Shown here piece after piece: positions 1-8,192 of a stretch of DNA of 64,000 bases. Origin of the DNA: an uncultured Clostridia bacterium. Lineage in GTDB: Bacteria; Bacillota; Clostridia; Christensenellales; CALVMC01. The DNA lies in contig CALVMC010000004.1 in the NCBI GenBank assembly GCA_944342015.1, forward strand, positions 62,001-126,000, written 5' to 3'. Both the position numbers and the translations under genes were made by a program. How positions within the stretch are numbered: the stretch's first letter is position 1; each line of letters opens with the position of its first letter. The notes under the pieces are model-generated. The model did no database searches. It worked only from the letters and a program-made list of their open reading frames with translations, and was not told the DNA's origin.

Positions 1-1299
1 AGTGAAATTGCAAGTCTTGCAAGGGCTTCTGAAAGCGATATCGACGCTGCCGAAAAGGCTCTTAAAAACGCCGTTTCGTCGAGAATACACATTTTTCTTG
101 CGACGAGCGAAATTCATATGAAATATAAACTTAAAATGAGCGAAAGCGAAGTTTTGGACAGAATAGAAAAAAGCGTCAAATATGCTTGCGGAAAGTGCGC
201 CAATGTACAGTTTTCGGCAGAAGACGCATTCCGTTCCGACAGAAAGTTTTTGAAAAAGGCTCTTGAAACTGCCATAAAGGCGGGCGCAACGACTGTAAAT
301 ATTGCGGATACCGTGGGTTACGCAACGCCCGAAGAGGTAAAATCTCTTATATCCTATCTTAACGGAATGAATAACAGAGAAAAGGTAAAACTCGGAATAC
401 ACTGTCATAACGACCTTGGTATGGCGACGGCAAACAGCATATCGGCGATAGAAGCGGGAGCCGACCATATAGAGGGAACTATAAACGGTATCGGAGAGAG
501 AAGCGGAAACGCAGCACTCGAAGAAATTATTATGGCATTAAAAATACGTGCTGATATTCTGAAAGCCGAAACCAAAGCCGACACGAAACTTATATATAAA
601 ACCTGCAAACTTGTCAGTAACATAACAGGAAGCAGACTTCCTTTAAACAAGCCTATTGTAGGCTCAAACGCTTTCAAACACGAATCGGGAATCCATCAGC
701 ACGGAGTACTCGCCGCCCCTATCACCTATGAGATTTTTTCACCCGAAGATATAGGAATGAAAAGGAGCGAAATAATTCTCGGAAAGCACAGCGGAAAGCA
801 CGCATTTCAAAGTCAACTTGAAGAAATGGGATACACTGTAACTCCGGAAGAGATAAACAGTTATTTCGAAAAATTCAAAGCCCTTGCCGATAAGAAGAAA
901 TTTGTTTCGGGAAAAGACATCGAAGCTATAATTCATAATAATACAGCCGATTTGAAACTTAACAAATATTCCCTTAAATCTTTCGTAATACAGTCGCACT
1001 CTCAGGGAGCGTACGCAAATGTAATACTTTTGAAAAACGAAGATTTTATCAACGAATACGCTTCGGGACTGGGCGGCGTAGACGCTTCTTTTACTGCGAT
1101 TAACAAAATAATAGGTAAAAACCTTAAACTTTTAAGTTACAGTCTTAATGCGGTAACGGAAGGCGAAGACGCACTCGGGGAAGCTTTGGTAAAACTTTCG
1201 GACGGCGAAAACACGGTGAACGGAAGAGGAGTATCCACCGATATACTCGAAGCTTCTATCCTTGCCTATATAGACGGAGTAAACAAGTTAGGTTTATGA
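1..1299 (+). CDS. leuA: 2-isopropylmalate synthase, 5' end outside window
   Basis: Condenses acetyl-CoA with 2-oxoisovalerate, the first committed step of leucine synthesis. The frame is open from base 1; residues before the first in-window ATG at 118 (ending ATSEIH) match the family, so that ATG is internal and roughly 75-80 N-terminal residues are missing. Visible motifs are the metal-binding HCHNDLG, the NGIGERSGNAALEE active-site loop and ESGIHQHGV. The last ~130 residues fit the LeuA C-terminal regulatory domain, which mediates leucine feedback in the family. It stops just before a shared hairpin terminator and converges on acpP. Its substrate, 2-oxoisovalerate, is also the likely substrate of the VorB-type operon at 3.7-6.3 kb. 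Confidence 0.95.
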   Translation, partial: SEIASLARASESDIDAAEKALKNAVSSRIHIFLATSEIHMKYKLKMSESEVLDRIEKSVKYACGKCANVQFSAEDAFRSDRKFLKKALETAIKAGATTVNIADTVGYATPEEVKSLISYLNGMNNREKVKLGIHCHNDLGMATANSISAIEAGADHIEGTINGIGERSGNAALEEIIMALKIRADILKAETKADTKLIYKTCKLVSNITGSRLPLNKPIVGSNAFKHESGIHQHGVLAAPITYEIFSPEDIGMKRSEIILGKHSGKHAFQSQLEEMGYTVTPEEINSYFEKFKALADKKKFVSGKDIEAIIHNNTADLKLNKYSLKSFVIQSHSQGAYANVILLKNEDFINEYASGLGGVDASFTAINKIIGKNLKLLSYSLNAVTEGEDALGEALVKLSDGENTVNGRGVSTDILEASILAYIDGVNKLGL

Positions 1300-1352
1300 T
1301 AAAGTTTAAATATATAAATATTTCTTTTAAAATTTATTTAAAATAAAAAACA

Positions 1353-1382
1353 AAAAAGCCGTTACTTATGTAACGGCTTTTA
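1353..1382. terminator. bidirectional intrinsic terminator between leuA and acpP
   Basis: A perfect hairpin (AAAGCCGTTAC, 4-base loop, complement) flanked by A-run and T-run serves both convergent genes. Confidence 0.85.
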
Positions 1383-1398
1383 TATAATCATAATTAAA

Positions 1399-1629
1399 TT
1401 ACTTTTGTCTTTGTTCGATATAATCGACTACATCTTTAACTTTTTTAAGTCCTAACGCAGCGTCGTCTTCAACCGTGATATTATATTTTTCCTCGATGTT
1501 CATAATCAAATCTACTAAATCGAGAGAATCGGCACCGAGTTCCTCAATTATATCGGTATCGAGAGTAATTTTATCCTTATCTGTTTTAAACTGTGTTGAG
1601 AGTAAATCTCTTATATATTCGAAGACCAT
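1399..1629 (-). CDS. acpP: acyl carrier protein
   Basis: Small acidic carrier protein that holds acyl chains on a phosphopantetheine arm in fatty acid synthesis. The modification motif GADSLDLVDL is intact, its Ser being the attachment site. I start at the ATG at 1629 (76 residues) because the ribosome binding site AAAGGGGG abuts an upstream in-frame ATG at 1635 but sits 6 bases before this one. The next gene upstream on the same strand, 62 bases away, is an Sfp-type phosphopantetheinyl transferase, the enzyme class that makes holo-ACP. No fab genes are in the window, so whether it is the housekeeping ACP or a specialised one cannot be told from context. Confidence 0.93.
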   Translation of the reverse strand: MVFEYIRDLLSTQFKTDKDKITLDTDIIEELGADSLDLVDLIMNIEEKYNITVEDDAALGLKKVKDVVDYIEQRQK

Positions 1630-1691
1630 AAACATCCCCCTTTGTGATTAATAAAATTATATCATTATAAATATATTATGTCAAATATTTA

Positions 1692-2144
1692 TTAAATAAA
1701 ACAAAAAGCGCACTTTTTATCGTCGCTGTAAATTGCCATACTGTACCCTTCTATAAAAGTATAGAGTCGGGATTTATTATAATTATTTTTTTTGCCTAAC
1801 TTTTTAAGTCCCTCTCCCGTAAATTTGAGATAAGCCTCGTTTTTTACCCAAAGCCCGAAAAAATCATTCAAAGAGGAAATCCGAGTATCTTTAAAAAACC
1901 TTGAAACAATTCTTTGAAAATTAATATCCCTGTGTTTTTCGATATCGATACCCACCTTTTTCGATGAAATCGCCACGACTTTATATTCCCCGCTGTGCGA
2001 AATGGAAATATACCCTTCATTTAACAAAGGCCTGCCAGAACCGTCTTTTGTAAGCACAAGGTCTTTATCGGATTCGGTAAGCCTTTTATGAATATCGAGT
2101 ATTTTTTCGTTATTTGTATTTTTGTCCGTAATATAAACAAACAT
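1692..2144 (-). CDS. Sfp-type 4'-phosphopantetheinyl transferase
   Basis: Transfers phosphopantetheine from CoA to a carrier-protein serine; the likely client is the ACP encoded next. The start ATG at 2144 overlaps the malQ stop as TGATG, implying translational coupling; an upstream in-frame extension inside malQ is not needed. At 150 residues it is short for Sfp (about 220) but keeps the family core: SISHSG with His50, GIDIE (65-69) with the metal-binding Asp, and WVKNEAYLKFTGEG (99-112). In that last motif the usual Lys of W-x-x-K-E-[AS] is Asn102, while the metal-binding Glu103 is kept. The N-terminal pseudo-repeat seen in Sfp is largely missing. Activity is probable but the Asn substitution makes it worth testing. 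Confidence 0.85.
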   Translation of the reverse strand: MFVYITDKNTNNEKILDIHKRLTESDKDLVLTKDGSGRPLLNEGYISISHSGEYKVVAISSKKVGIDIEKHRDINFQRIVSRFFKDTRISSLNDFFGLWVKNEAYLKFTGEGLKKLGKKNNYNKSRLYTFIEGYSMAIYSDDKKCAFCFI

Positions 2145-3622
2145 CAGCGTGAGTAAACATAATTCTGCCAAGCAATTGCGCCGTAATCGATTGATTTCCA
2201 AGCGTCAAAAGTAAGGCGGTACACCCAATTTCCCTGAGGTTTTCCCGGAACATTCATACGAGTATCGTTGCCGTAAACGAGAATGTCCTGAACGGGAAAA
2301 ACTACCGTGCGGGCATTCGATGCGATTAAATAGGTCATCATCTGTTTAACCGTTTCGGTATCGTTTTTGTCGGTAATTCTGCAATAATTGTAAACATACA
2401 ATTTTTTATCTTCGGGCGCATTTTGTAAAAAGCCCAAAGTAGTCATATTGTCGTGAGTTGCAGTGTAAGCCACGCAGTTCTGAGTGTAGTTATGAGGAAG
2501 ATGCTCGTTGTTTGCGCTGTCGAAGGCAAAGCCTAAAACACGGGTTTGAGCAAAGCCGCTGTCTAAGCAAAGTTTAAGGGCCTTTTTATCTATTGTTCCG
2601 AGGTCTTCTGCAATAAATTCCGCTCTTTTGAATTTATCTTTCAAAATATTTATAAATTTCATTCCCGGTCCGTTATACCATTTTCCGCCTTTTGCTGATT
2701 TTGCTCCGTACTTAACGGCATAGAAACTTGAAAAGCCTCTGAAATGGTCTAAACGCAGTGCGTCGTATCTTCTCATAGCAAGAGTGATACGCTGTCTGAA
2801 ATAACGGAAATTATTTTTTTCCATTGCCGCAAAATCATATACGGGGTTATTCCAAAGCTGTCCGTCTTTGCAAAAAGCATCCGGGGGAACTGCCGAAACG
2901 AGTTTGGGTTTTTTGTCCTTGTCGAGCATAAAGTCTTTGTTGAAATACCAGACGTCGACGCTGTCGTAATCGACATAGAAAGGCATATCCCCTATAATTT
3001 TAATACCTTCCGAATTGATTTTCTTTTTAATTTCTCTGTACTGTTTTGCAAAAATAAACTGTTCGAAAACGAAATAATAGAAAAGGTCTAAGTTTTCTTT
3101 TTTAAATTTTCTTAAAGCGTACTGCTTTCTGTCTCTCAATCCTTTATCCCATTCATACCACGCTTTACCGTCAAAGACTTTTTTTGCAGTCATAAAAAGA
3201 GCGTAATTGTTAAGCCAGCTTTTTCCTCTTACGAAATTAGCAAGCTTCTGCTTTAATTCGGCTTTTTTGTTATCGTAGCATATTCTGAGAATTTGAGATT
3301 TTTCCCTTTCGGCTTCATCGTAATTTACCAGATATCCGTCGTCGGAAAAGGTAAATTTTTTTACTTCGTCATAACTTATATAACCGTCTCTAATAAGCTT
3401 ATAAGGGTCAATGTAAAGGGGATTTCCCGCAAAGGAACTCACACCGCTATAAGGCGAATTGCCTTTGCCTGTAATTGTTACAGGCAAAGTCTGCCACCTT
3501 TTTATACCCATTTTTTTAAGACCGCTTATAATTTCGTCTATTGCCTTATCGTTGAAATCGCCTATGGCAAAATCGGACGGTAAAGACGAAAAATTCAATA
3601 AAATTGCGCAGTTTCTATCCAT
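2144..3622 (-). CDS. malQ: 4-alpha-glucanotransferase (amylomaltase, GH77)
   Basis: Transfers alpha-1,4-glucan segments between maltodextrins or to glucose, a cytoplasmic step of glycogen and maltodextrin use. The 492 residues match the compact GH77 type. Family signatures appear in order: SLPSDFAIGDF and WQTLPV near the N-terminus, SPYSGVSSFAGNP, GDMPFYVDYDSVDVW, VPPDAF with GQLWNNPVYD, RLDHFRGF (catalytic Asp nucleophile), IAEDLG (acid/base Glu) and THDNMTTLGF (third Asp). No signal peptide. It overlaps the phosphopantetheinyl transferase gene by one base, so the two are co-expressed although their pathways look unrelated. Confidence 0.93.
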   Translation of the reverse strand: MDRNCAILLNFSSLPSDFAIGDFNDKAIDEIISGLKKMGIKRWQTLPVTITGKGNSPYSGVSSFAGNPLYIDPYKLIRDGYISYDEVKKFTFSDDGYLVNYDEAEREKSQILRICYDNKKAELKQKLANFVRGKSWLNNYALFMTAKKVFDGKAWYEWDKGLRDRKQYALRKFKKENLDLFYYFVFEQFIFAKQYREIKKKINSEGIKIIGDMPFYVDYDSVDVWYFNKDFMLDKDKKPKLVSAVPPDAFCKDGQLWNNPVYDFAAMEKNNFRYFRQRITLAMRRYDALRLDHFRGFSSFYAVKYGAKSAKGGKWYNGPGMKFINILKDKFKRAEFIAEDLGTIDKKALKLCLDSGFAQTRVLGFAFDSANNEHLPHNYTQNCVAYTATHDNMTTLGFLQNAPEDKKLYVYNYCRITDKNDTETVKQMMTYLIASNARTVVFPVQDILVYGNDTRMNVPGKPQGNWVYRLTFDAWKSIDYGAIAWQNYVYSR

Positions 3623-3733
3623 AATTAATCTCTCTTCGTTTTATTCCGATACGGAAAATAAAACTTTATTTAATTTCCCACATTTCCCCTGAAAAAACCC
3701 CGAAAGTAAATTATCTTTAGCTGCTTAATTATT

Positions 3734-4258
3734 TTATGCTTCGTATCCTATCTCGAAAGCCTTTATATTCATAGGGATGACTTTCGGTTTTTTAGCGAAT
3801 ATTTTTTCGATGGATTTAATGACATCTTCTTTTGCAAAAAGTCCTGTTTGTTTCATAAACGCACCTAAAACAACGATATTTGCCGTTTTAGTATTCCCTG
3901 CCTGTAAAGACAGTTCGTTTGCGTTGATATAACAAACTTTTACATCTGTTCTTTTTACTTTATCTTTTATAATCGAACTGTTTACGATAATAAGTCCGCC
4001 GGGCTTAACCTTGTCTACGAACTTATCGAGACTCGGCTTATTCATAGCGATAAGAGTATCGGGAAAAGCAATAATGGGCGAGGCAACAGGTTCGTCTGAA
4101 ACGACCACGCTGCAATTTGCCGTTCCCCCTCTCATCTCGGGGCCGTATGAAGGAAGCCATGTAACATTTTTTCCTTCATACATTGCAGAATAAGCTATAA
4201 ACTGTCCTAAACTCAAAACGCCTTGACCGCCAAAGCCTGCTATTATTATATTCTGCAT
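3734..4258 (-). CDS. 2-oxoacid:ferredoxin oxidoreductase, gamma subunit
   Basis: Gamma subunit of a four-part oxidoreductase that decarboxylates 2-oxoacids and reduces ferredoxin. The 174 residues begin with the family signature IIIAGFGGQGVLSLG and contain LPSYGPEMRGGTANCSVVVS, both typical of POR/KOR/VOR gamma chains. It starts one base after the beta-subunit stop, and its ribosome binding site AAGGAGG is read as the last codons of the beta gene. Last gene of the ferredoxin-alpha-beta-gamma operon; no convincing terminator follows in the 110 bases before malQ. Confidence 0.92.
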   Translation of the reverse strand: MQNIIIAGFGGQGVLSLGQFIAYSAMYEGKNVTWLPSYGPEMRGGTANCSVVVSDEPVASPIIAFPDTLIAMNKPSLDKFVDKVKPGGLIIVNSSIIKDKVKRTDVKVCYINANELSLQAGNTKTANIVVLGAFMKQTGLFAKEDVIKSIEKIFAKKPKVIPMNIKAFEIGYEA

Positions 4259-4259
4259 A

Positions 4260-4994
4260 TTAAACCTCCTTGAATACTCCGAGCGGGAAAATTTTAGTCA
4301 TATCGTTTTTAATGTAATCCATTGACTGCTGAGGAGTCATTCCCCAGTTTGTAGGACAGTTACATAAAACTTCGATAAGAGAAAAACCTTTTTTGTTAAC
4401 TTGATTTTCGAAAGCCTTTCTTATTGCCTTTTTTGCAGACAGTATATGCGGAGTGTCGTAAACGGCTACTCTCTCGATATACGAAGGTCCGTCCAGAGTT
4501 GAAAGAAGTTCGCAAATTCTTATCGGGTTGCCGTTTACGGCAGGATTTCTTCCGAGCGGAGAAGTAGTGGTTTTCTGACCGATAAGAGTGGTTGGAGCCA
4601 TCTGCCCGCCCGTCATACCGTAAATGGCGTTATTAATAAATACGATAGTAACGTTTTCCCCTCTTGCTGCTGCGTGAACGGTTTCGCAAAGACCTATACT
4701 TGCAAGATCTCCGTCGCCCTGATATGCAAAAACTATATTATCGGGATTAACTCTTTTGACTGCCGTTGCGACGGAAGGCGCTCTGCCGTGAGCCGCTTCT
4801 ATCATATCGCAATTGAAGTAATTGTAGGCAAAAACCGCACAGCCTACGGGAGCGATACCTATAACGTGACCTTGCGCTTTAATATCGTCAAGGGCCTCAG
4901 CGACAAGTCTGTGAACGATACCGTGACCGCAGCCCGGGCAATAATGCAAAACCGCATCGGTAAGAAAGGAAGATTTCTGAAAAACTTTTGCCAT
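4260..4994 (-). CDS. 2-oxoacid:ferredoxin oxidoreductase, beta subunit (TPP-binding)
   Basis: Carries thiamine pyrophosphate and the proximal iron-sulfur ligands. YCPGCGHGIVHRL gives the CxxC cluster motif; GDGDLASIG followed about 30 residues later by NNAIYGMTGGQ is the TPP/Mg binding motif. At 244 residues it matches the short VOR/KOR beta type rather than the longer pyruvate enzyme. The ribosome binding site AAAGGAGG overlaps the end of the alpha gene, leaving a 4-base gap, so alpha and beta are made together. Confidence 0.93.
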   Translation of the reverse strand: MAKVFQKSSFLTDAVLHYCPGCGHGIVHRLVAEALDDIKAQGHVIGIAPVGCAVFAYNYFNCDMIEAAHGRAPSVATAVKRVNPDNIVFAYQGDGDLASIGLCETVHAAARGENVTIVFINNAIYGMTGGQMAPTTLIGQKTTTSPLGRNPAVNGNPIRICELLSTLDGPSYIERVAVYDTPHILSAKKAIRKAFENQVNKKGFSLIEVLCNCPTNWGMTPQQSMDYIKNDMTKIFPLGVFKEV

Positions 4995-4998
4995 ATAA

Positions 4999-6063
4999 TT
5001 ATACCTCCTTTGAAATGATAAAATCGACTATGTCTTCTGCGGACATAACATTACCGCCGCTTCTACCGAAAAACTCGACGGGTTTTTTACCGTTTACACC
5101 GAGTTTGACATCTTCTATCATCTGTCCCATAGAAAGTTCGACAGTTACGAATTTTTTGACATTATTTGAAGAAGCCGCTTTTTCATAAGCAAAATACGGG
5201 AACGGGAAAAGGGTAACAGGTCTTATAAGCCCTGCTTTTATACCTTTGCTTCTTAAAATATTTACAGCGCTTTTTGCGATTCTTCCGACGGTACCGTAAG
5301 CGGTTATAACTACGGTAGCGTCATCGGTAAGATACTCTTCCACCTTAACTTCGTTTTCTTCAATCTGACGATAAATGCCGGCAAGTTTAATATTCATTTT
5401 TTCAAGAACATCGGGTTCGATATAAAGAGAATTTATAATTTTGCGGTTACTGCCGCTGCCTTTGCCGTCGAGAGCCCAATCGGGTTTTTTAATTTTTGAG
5501 ACATCTCTCATTTCGGGAAGAGAAACGGCTTCCATAATCTGACCTATCATACCGTCGCCCAAAATAAGAACGGGGACTCTGTACTTTTCCGACAAATCGA
5601 AAGAGCCGTAGACCATATCCACTGCTTCCTGAACGGTTGACGGAGCAAGAACTATAAGTTTATAATCCCCGTGACCGCCGCCTTTAACAGCCTGAAAATA
5701 ATCGCCCTGAGCAGGTTGAATTCCGCCAAGTCCGGGGCCGCTTCTTACCATATTTATTATAACGCAAGGAAGCTCTGCGCCTGCGATATAGGAAATACCT
5801 TCCTGTTTAAGGCTGATACCCGGCGAGCTGGAACTTGTAAGAGCACGAGCGCCTACGCTTGCTGCGCCGTAAATCATATTTATAGCACTAACTTCGCTTT
5901 CTGCCTGAATAAAGGTTCCGCCGACTTCCGGAAGTCTTTTGGAAAGATATTCGGGAACTTCGTTTTGAGGAGTAATAGGATAACCTGCAAAGAATCTGCA
6001 ACCTCCTCTTACTGCCGCTTCGGCTATTGCTTCATTACCTTTCATTAAAACTTTTTCGCTCAT
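4999..6063 (-). CDS. vorB: 2-oxoacid:ferredoxin oxidoreductase alpha subunit (VorB-like)
   Basis: Large subunit of the oxidoreductase. The sequence from MSEKVLMKGNEAIAEAA through GYPITPQNEVPEYL, SSSSPGISLKQEG and the RSGPGLGG stretch follows proteins annotated as 3-methyl-2-oxobutanoate dehydrogenase VorB, so branched-chain 2-oxoacids are the likely substrates; 2-oxoglutarate is the alternative. I start at 6063 because ATG overlaps the ferredoxin stop as ATGA and follows AGAGGTGGAAAG; the open frame continues upstream but only as an alternate frame of the ferredoxin gene. 354 residues. Feeds electrons to ferredoxin and, by inference, to the Rnf complex at 31-36 kb. Confidence 0.92.
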   Translation of the reverse strand: MSEKVLMKGNEAIAEAAVRGGCRFFAGYPITPQNEVPEYLSKRLPEVGGTFIQAESEVSAINMIYGAASVGARALTSSSSPGISLKQEGISYIAGAELPCVIINMVRSGPGLGGIQPAQGDYFQAVKGGGHGDYKLIVLAPSTVQEAVDMVYGSFDLSEKYRVPVLILGDGMIGQIMEAVSLPEMRDVSKIKKPDWALDGKGSGSNRKIINSLYIEPDVLEKMNIKLAGIYRQIEENEVKVEEYLTDDATVVITAYGTVGRIAKSAVNILRSKGIKAGLIRPVTLFPFPYFAYEKAASSNNVKKFVTVELSMGQMIEDVKLGVNGKKPVEFFGRSGGNVMSAEDIVDFIISKEV

Positions 6064-6266
6064 CTTTCCACCTCTATAACGCAATCGGGACAAATAACCG
6101 CACAAGACGCACAGCCGATACATTTTTCCGGTTCGAATATTTCGGTTACGAAATAACCTTTTGCATTCATCTCTGTTTCGGACAATCTCAATATTTTTTT
6201 AGGGCAAGCGCCGACGCAAAGACCGCAACCTTTGCACAGAGATTTATTGATTTTAATACTACCCAC
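6060..6266 (-). CDS. ferredoxin-type delta subunit, two 4Fe-4S clusters
   Basis: Small electron-transfer subunit of the 2-oxoacid oxidoreductase. Two CxxCxxCxxxC(P) motifs (CKGCGLCVGACPKK and CIGCASCAVICPD) bind two 4Fe-4S clusters. I choose the GTG at 6266 (68 residues): AAGAGGTG lies 6 bases upstream, whereas an earlier in-frame GTG at 6275 is itself part of that ribosome binding site. First gene of the operon; its stop overlaps the alpha start. The promoter must lie in about 40 bases between this start and the hairpin at 6306-6331; an AT-rich TATATA is present but no clear -35. Confidence 0.9.
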   Translation of the reverse strand: MGSIKINKSLCKGCGLCVGACPKKILRLSETEMNAKGYFVTEIFEPEKCIGCASCAVICPDCVIEVER

Positions 6267-6302
6267 AATCGTCACCTCTTGTTGTAAAATCCCTATATAT
6301 AA

Positions 6303-6332
6303 AAAATAGGTTATATATTAATATAACCTATC
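6303..6332 (-). terminator. AT-rich hairpin terminator after the NYN-like gene
   Basis: An 11-base-pair inverted repeat (ATAGGTTATAT, 4-base loop ATTA, complement) is followed on the minus strand by a T-run. It ends the glycosylase operon just before the oxidoreductase operon. Confidence 0.6.
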
Positions 6333-6362
6333 GCAAAAAATTTGTAAAGTATTTAAATGGCG

Positions 6363-6929
6363 TCACACCGACAAAAATCTGTCGAGAAGGTTTTGAAAAT
6401 CATCTTCGGGAAGCTGATTGATATAATCTGATTTCAATTTTTTTAATTTAGGTTGAAATTTATCTTCGGCGGACAAATTTTCATCGGAAAACAGATTTTT
6501 TAAAATAGCGTTCGATTTATCCGAAGGTTTATTGTTTTGGCTTTTCAGAATATCTTTATAAACAATATCCGCTCCGAATATATCAAAAAAAGTAATTACG
6601 AACTTACCTTCATCCTTCAAAAAAGAAGTAAGTCTTTGAGCAAGTTTTTCCGAAACGGCAAAACTTACTGCGTCGTAGTTACCTTTTAAAACTGCTGAGG
6701 CTATATCGAGAGCGATTTTTGCGTTTTTCTCGTTTTTCAGCGAAATGCTGTCGTTGACTTTAACGCAATACTCCTGAATACAGTTTTTGAACCGGGAATC
6801 CCTGCCTTTTCTAAAAGAATATAAAGTTACCGACTGAATATCGCAAAACGAAGAAAGTCTTTCGTACAGTTTTTTAAAGCCTTCGAAATCGATTAAATCG
6901 AGGTCGAGAAAAATTGCTGTTTTTTTCAT
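6363..6929 (-). CDS. degenerate NYN/PIN-like domain protein
   Basis: 188 residues, no confident family. The first 120 residues have the rhythm of a NYN (LabA/DUF88, PIN-like nuclease) domain: a hydrophobic strand ending in acids (AIFLDLDLIDF), a helix with KIALDIASAVLKGNYDAV, then VITFFDIFGADIVY. The conserved NYN Asn after the first strand is Leu, and the SGDSDF acids are replaced by AVSEK, so nuclease activity is doubtful. The last 60 residues are charged with a C-terminal helical segment. It overlaps the glycosylase stop as ATGA and takes its ribosome binding site from that gene's last codons, so it is coupled to a base-excision repair enzyme. Fold assignment is inference from pattern only. 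Confidence 0.6.
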   Translation of the reverse strand: MKKTAIFLDLDLIDFEGFKKLYERLSSFCDIQSVTLYSFRKGRDSRFKNCIQEYCVKVNDSISLKNEKNAKIALDIASAVLKGNYDAVSFAVSEKLAQRLTSFLKDEGKFVITFFDIFGADIVYKDILKSQNNKPSDKSNAILKNLFSDENLSAEDKFQPKLKKLKSDYINQLPEDDFQNLLDRFLSV

Positions 6930-7732
6930 TTATTCTCCCTTTTATAATAATATAAATATTGTTGAGCATATCCGCTGTCTCTGCCGTAAAGACTCATTAA
7001 TTTTTGTCTCATTTGTTTATTTGTGACTGCGTCTTTGAATATATCGGAATACACCTTTTTAATCCATGTATCGACGGGAAAGGCCTGAGTTTTGCCTGCG
7101 CCGAAAAGAAGTATGCAATCTGCAACCTTTTCGCCTACACCTTTGAGTTTTTGAAGGTGCTTTGAAGCTTCTTCCAAATCCATTTCAAAAACTGCGTTTA
7201 TATCGAAGCCCGAATCTATTTTACGGGCGGTATCGGCAAGGTAATCGGCTCTGTAACCTGCACCGAGTTTAAAATAAAAATCTGCATTTTTTTCTGCCAT
7301 TCTGCTTGGCTTCGGAAATGCGTAAAACCCGTCCTTTTCCTCTCCCAAAGCCTCACAGAGCCTTTCTATTATACTTTTTATCCTCGGTATGTGATTATTG
7401 GCGGAAATGATAAAACTTATAACCGTTTCGAATAAATCCTGTTTTAGTATCCTTATTCCGCCTGCAAAGGATACGGCTTCTTTCATTAAAGGCTTATCTT
7501 TGAGCCTCTCTTTGATTTTGCCGTAATCGGTATTCAAATCAAAATAATTTTCAAAATAAGCTCTGTCGTCCGTTTCAAGAATAATATCTTGCTCGCTCTG
7601 AGAAATAAAGGCTCTCTTATCCTTGGAAATAACGCTGTACACGCCGTCCTTTTCTTTGTATCTGAAAAGCTGCCCGCAATCGAGAGTTTCTTTAATACAA
7701 AAATCCTTTGAACTGATTATTAACCTTTCCAA
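6926..7732 (-). CDS. 8-oxoguanine DNA glycosylase/AP lyase, OGG1 family
   Basis: Excises 8-oxoguanine opposite cytosine and nicks the strand. Residues 1-110 fit the OGG N-terminal domain and 110-260 the helix-hairpin-helix GPD domain. The hairpin LKGVGEKVADC holds catalytic Lys202, and FPVDTW holds catalytic Asp221, at the spacing of OGG1. 268 residues, normal for bacterial OGG1-like enzymes. The start is TTG at 7732, preceded by GGAGG at 9 bases. First gene of a two-gene operon with the NYN-like protein. Confidence 0.93.
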   Translation of the reverse strand: MERLIISSKDFCIKETLDCGQLFRYKEKDGVYSVISKDKRAFISQSEQDIILETDDRAYFENYFDLNTDYGKIKERLKDKPLMKEAVSFAGGIRILKQDLFETVISFIISANNHIPRIKSIIERLCEALGEEKDGFYAFPKPSRMAEKNADFYFKLGAGYRADYLADTARKIDSGFDINAVFEMDLEEASKHLQKLKGVGEKVADCILLFGAGKTQAFPVDTWIKKVYSDIFKDAVTNKQMRQKLMSLYGRDSGYAQQYLYYYKRENK

Positions 7733-7770
7733 AAATTTTATCCTCCGTTTAAATAAAAAACCGACCGTAA

Positions 7771-7830
7771 AGACAACGCAAATTGAATTGTATATTTAAT
7801 CTAACCGATTAGACAACGCAAATCGAATTG
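7771..7830. repeat. pair of 20-base direct repeats
   Basis: Two copies of a 20-base unit starting AGACAACGCAAAT occur at 7771-7790 and 7811-7830 with one mismatch, period 40. A partial third match (GTAAAGAC) follows at 7853. They lie in the non-coding gap upstream of the glycosylase gene; no function is evident. Confidence 0.6.
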
Positions 7831-7891
7831 CGCAAATTTAACCTTACCGAGCGTAAAGACATCAAATTAAATTTTTAATCTTTACGATATT

Positions 7892-7918
7892 AAAAAGCCG
7901 AACATTGTGTTCGGCTTT
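7892..7918 (-). terminator. terminator of the rplU-prp-rpmA operon
   Basis: Hairpin AAAGCCGAACA / TGTTCGGCTTT with a 3-base loop, T-run on the minus strand, immediately after the L27 stop. Confidence 0.85.
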
Positions 7919-7921
7919 CAA

Positions 7922-8191
7922 TCAATACACGCTTACTTGTTTTTTGTCCCTGCCCTTTCTTTCAAACTTAACGACGCCGTCTTTAAGAGCAAATAAGGTA
8001 TCGTCCTTGCCTTTACCTACATTGACTCCGGGATGAATTTTCGTACCCCTTTGTCTTACGATAATACCGCCTGCAAGAATTCCCTGACCGTCGGCTCTTT
8101 TGACTCCTAATCTTTGAGCCGCACTGTCTCTGCCGTTTTTGGAGCTGCCGCCGCCTTTTTTATGGGCGAATAACTGTATATTAATAAACAT
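7922..8191 (-). CDS. rpmA: 50S ribosomal protein L27 with cleavable N-terminal extension
   Basis: Core 50S subunit protein whose N-terminus reaches the peptidyl transferase centre. The start ATG at 8191 follows GGAGG with proper spacing; it gives [17 protein letters not shown]. The family in Firmicutes carries a short extension cut after a Q-x-F motif to expose [12 protein letters not shown] fits. The body ([32 protein letters not shown]) is standard. 89 residues. The processing protease Prp is the gene just upstream, separated by one base. Confidence 0.97.
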   Translation of the reverse strand: MFINIQLFAHKKGGGSSKNGRDSAAQRLGVKRADGQGILAGGIIVRQRGTKIHPGVNVGKGKDDTLFALKDGVVKFERKGRDKKQVSVY

Positions 8192-8192
8192 T

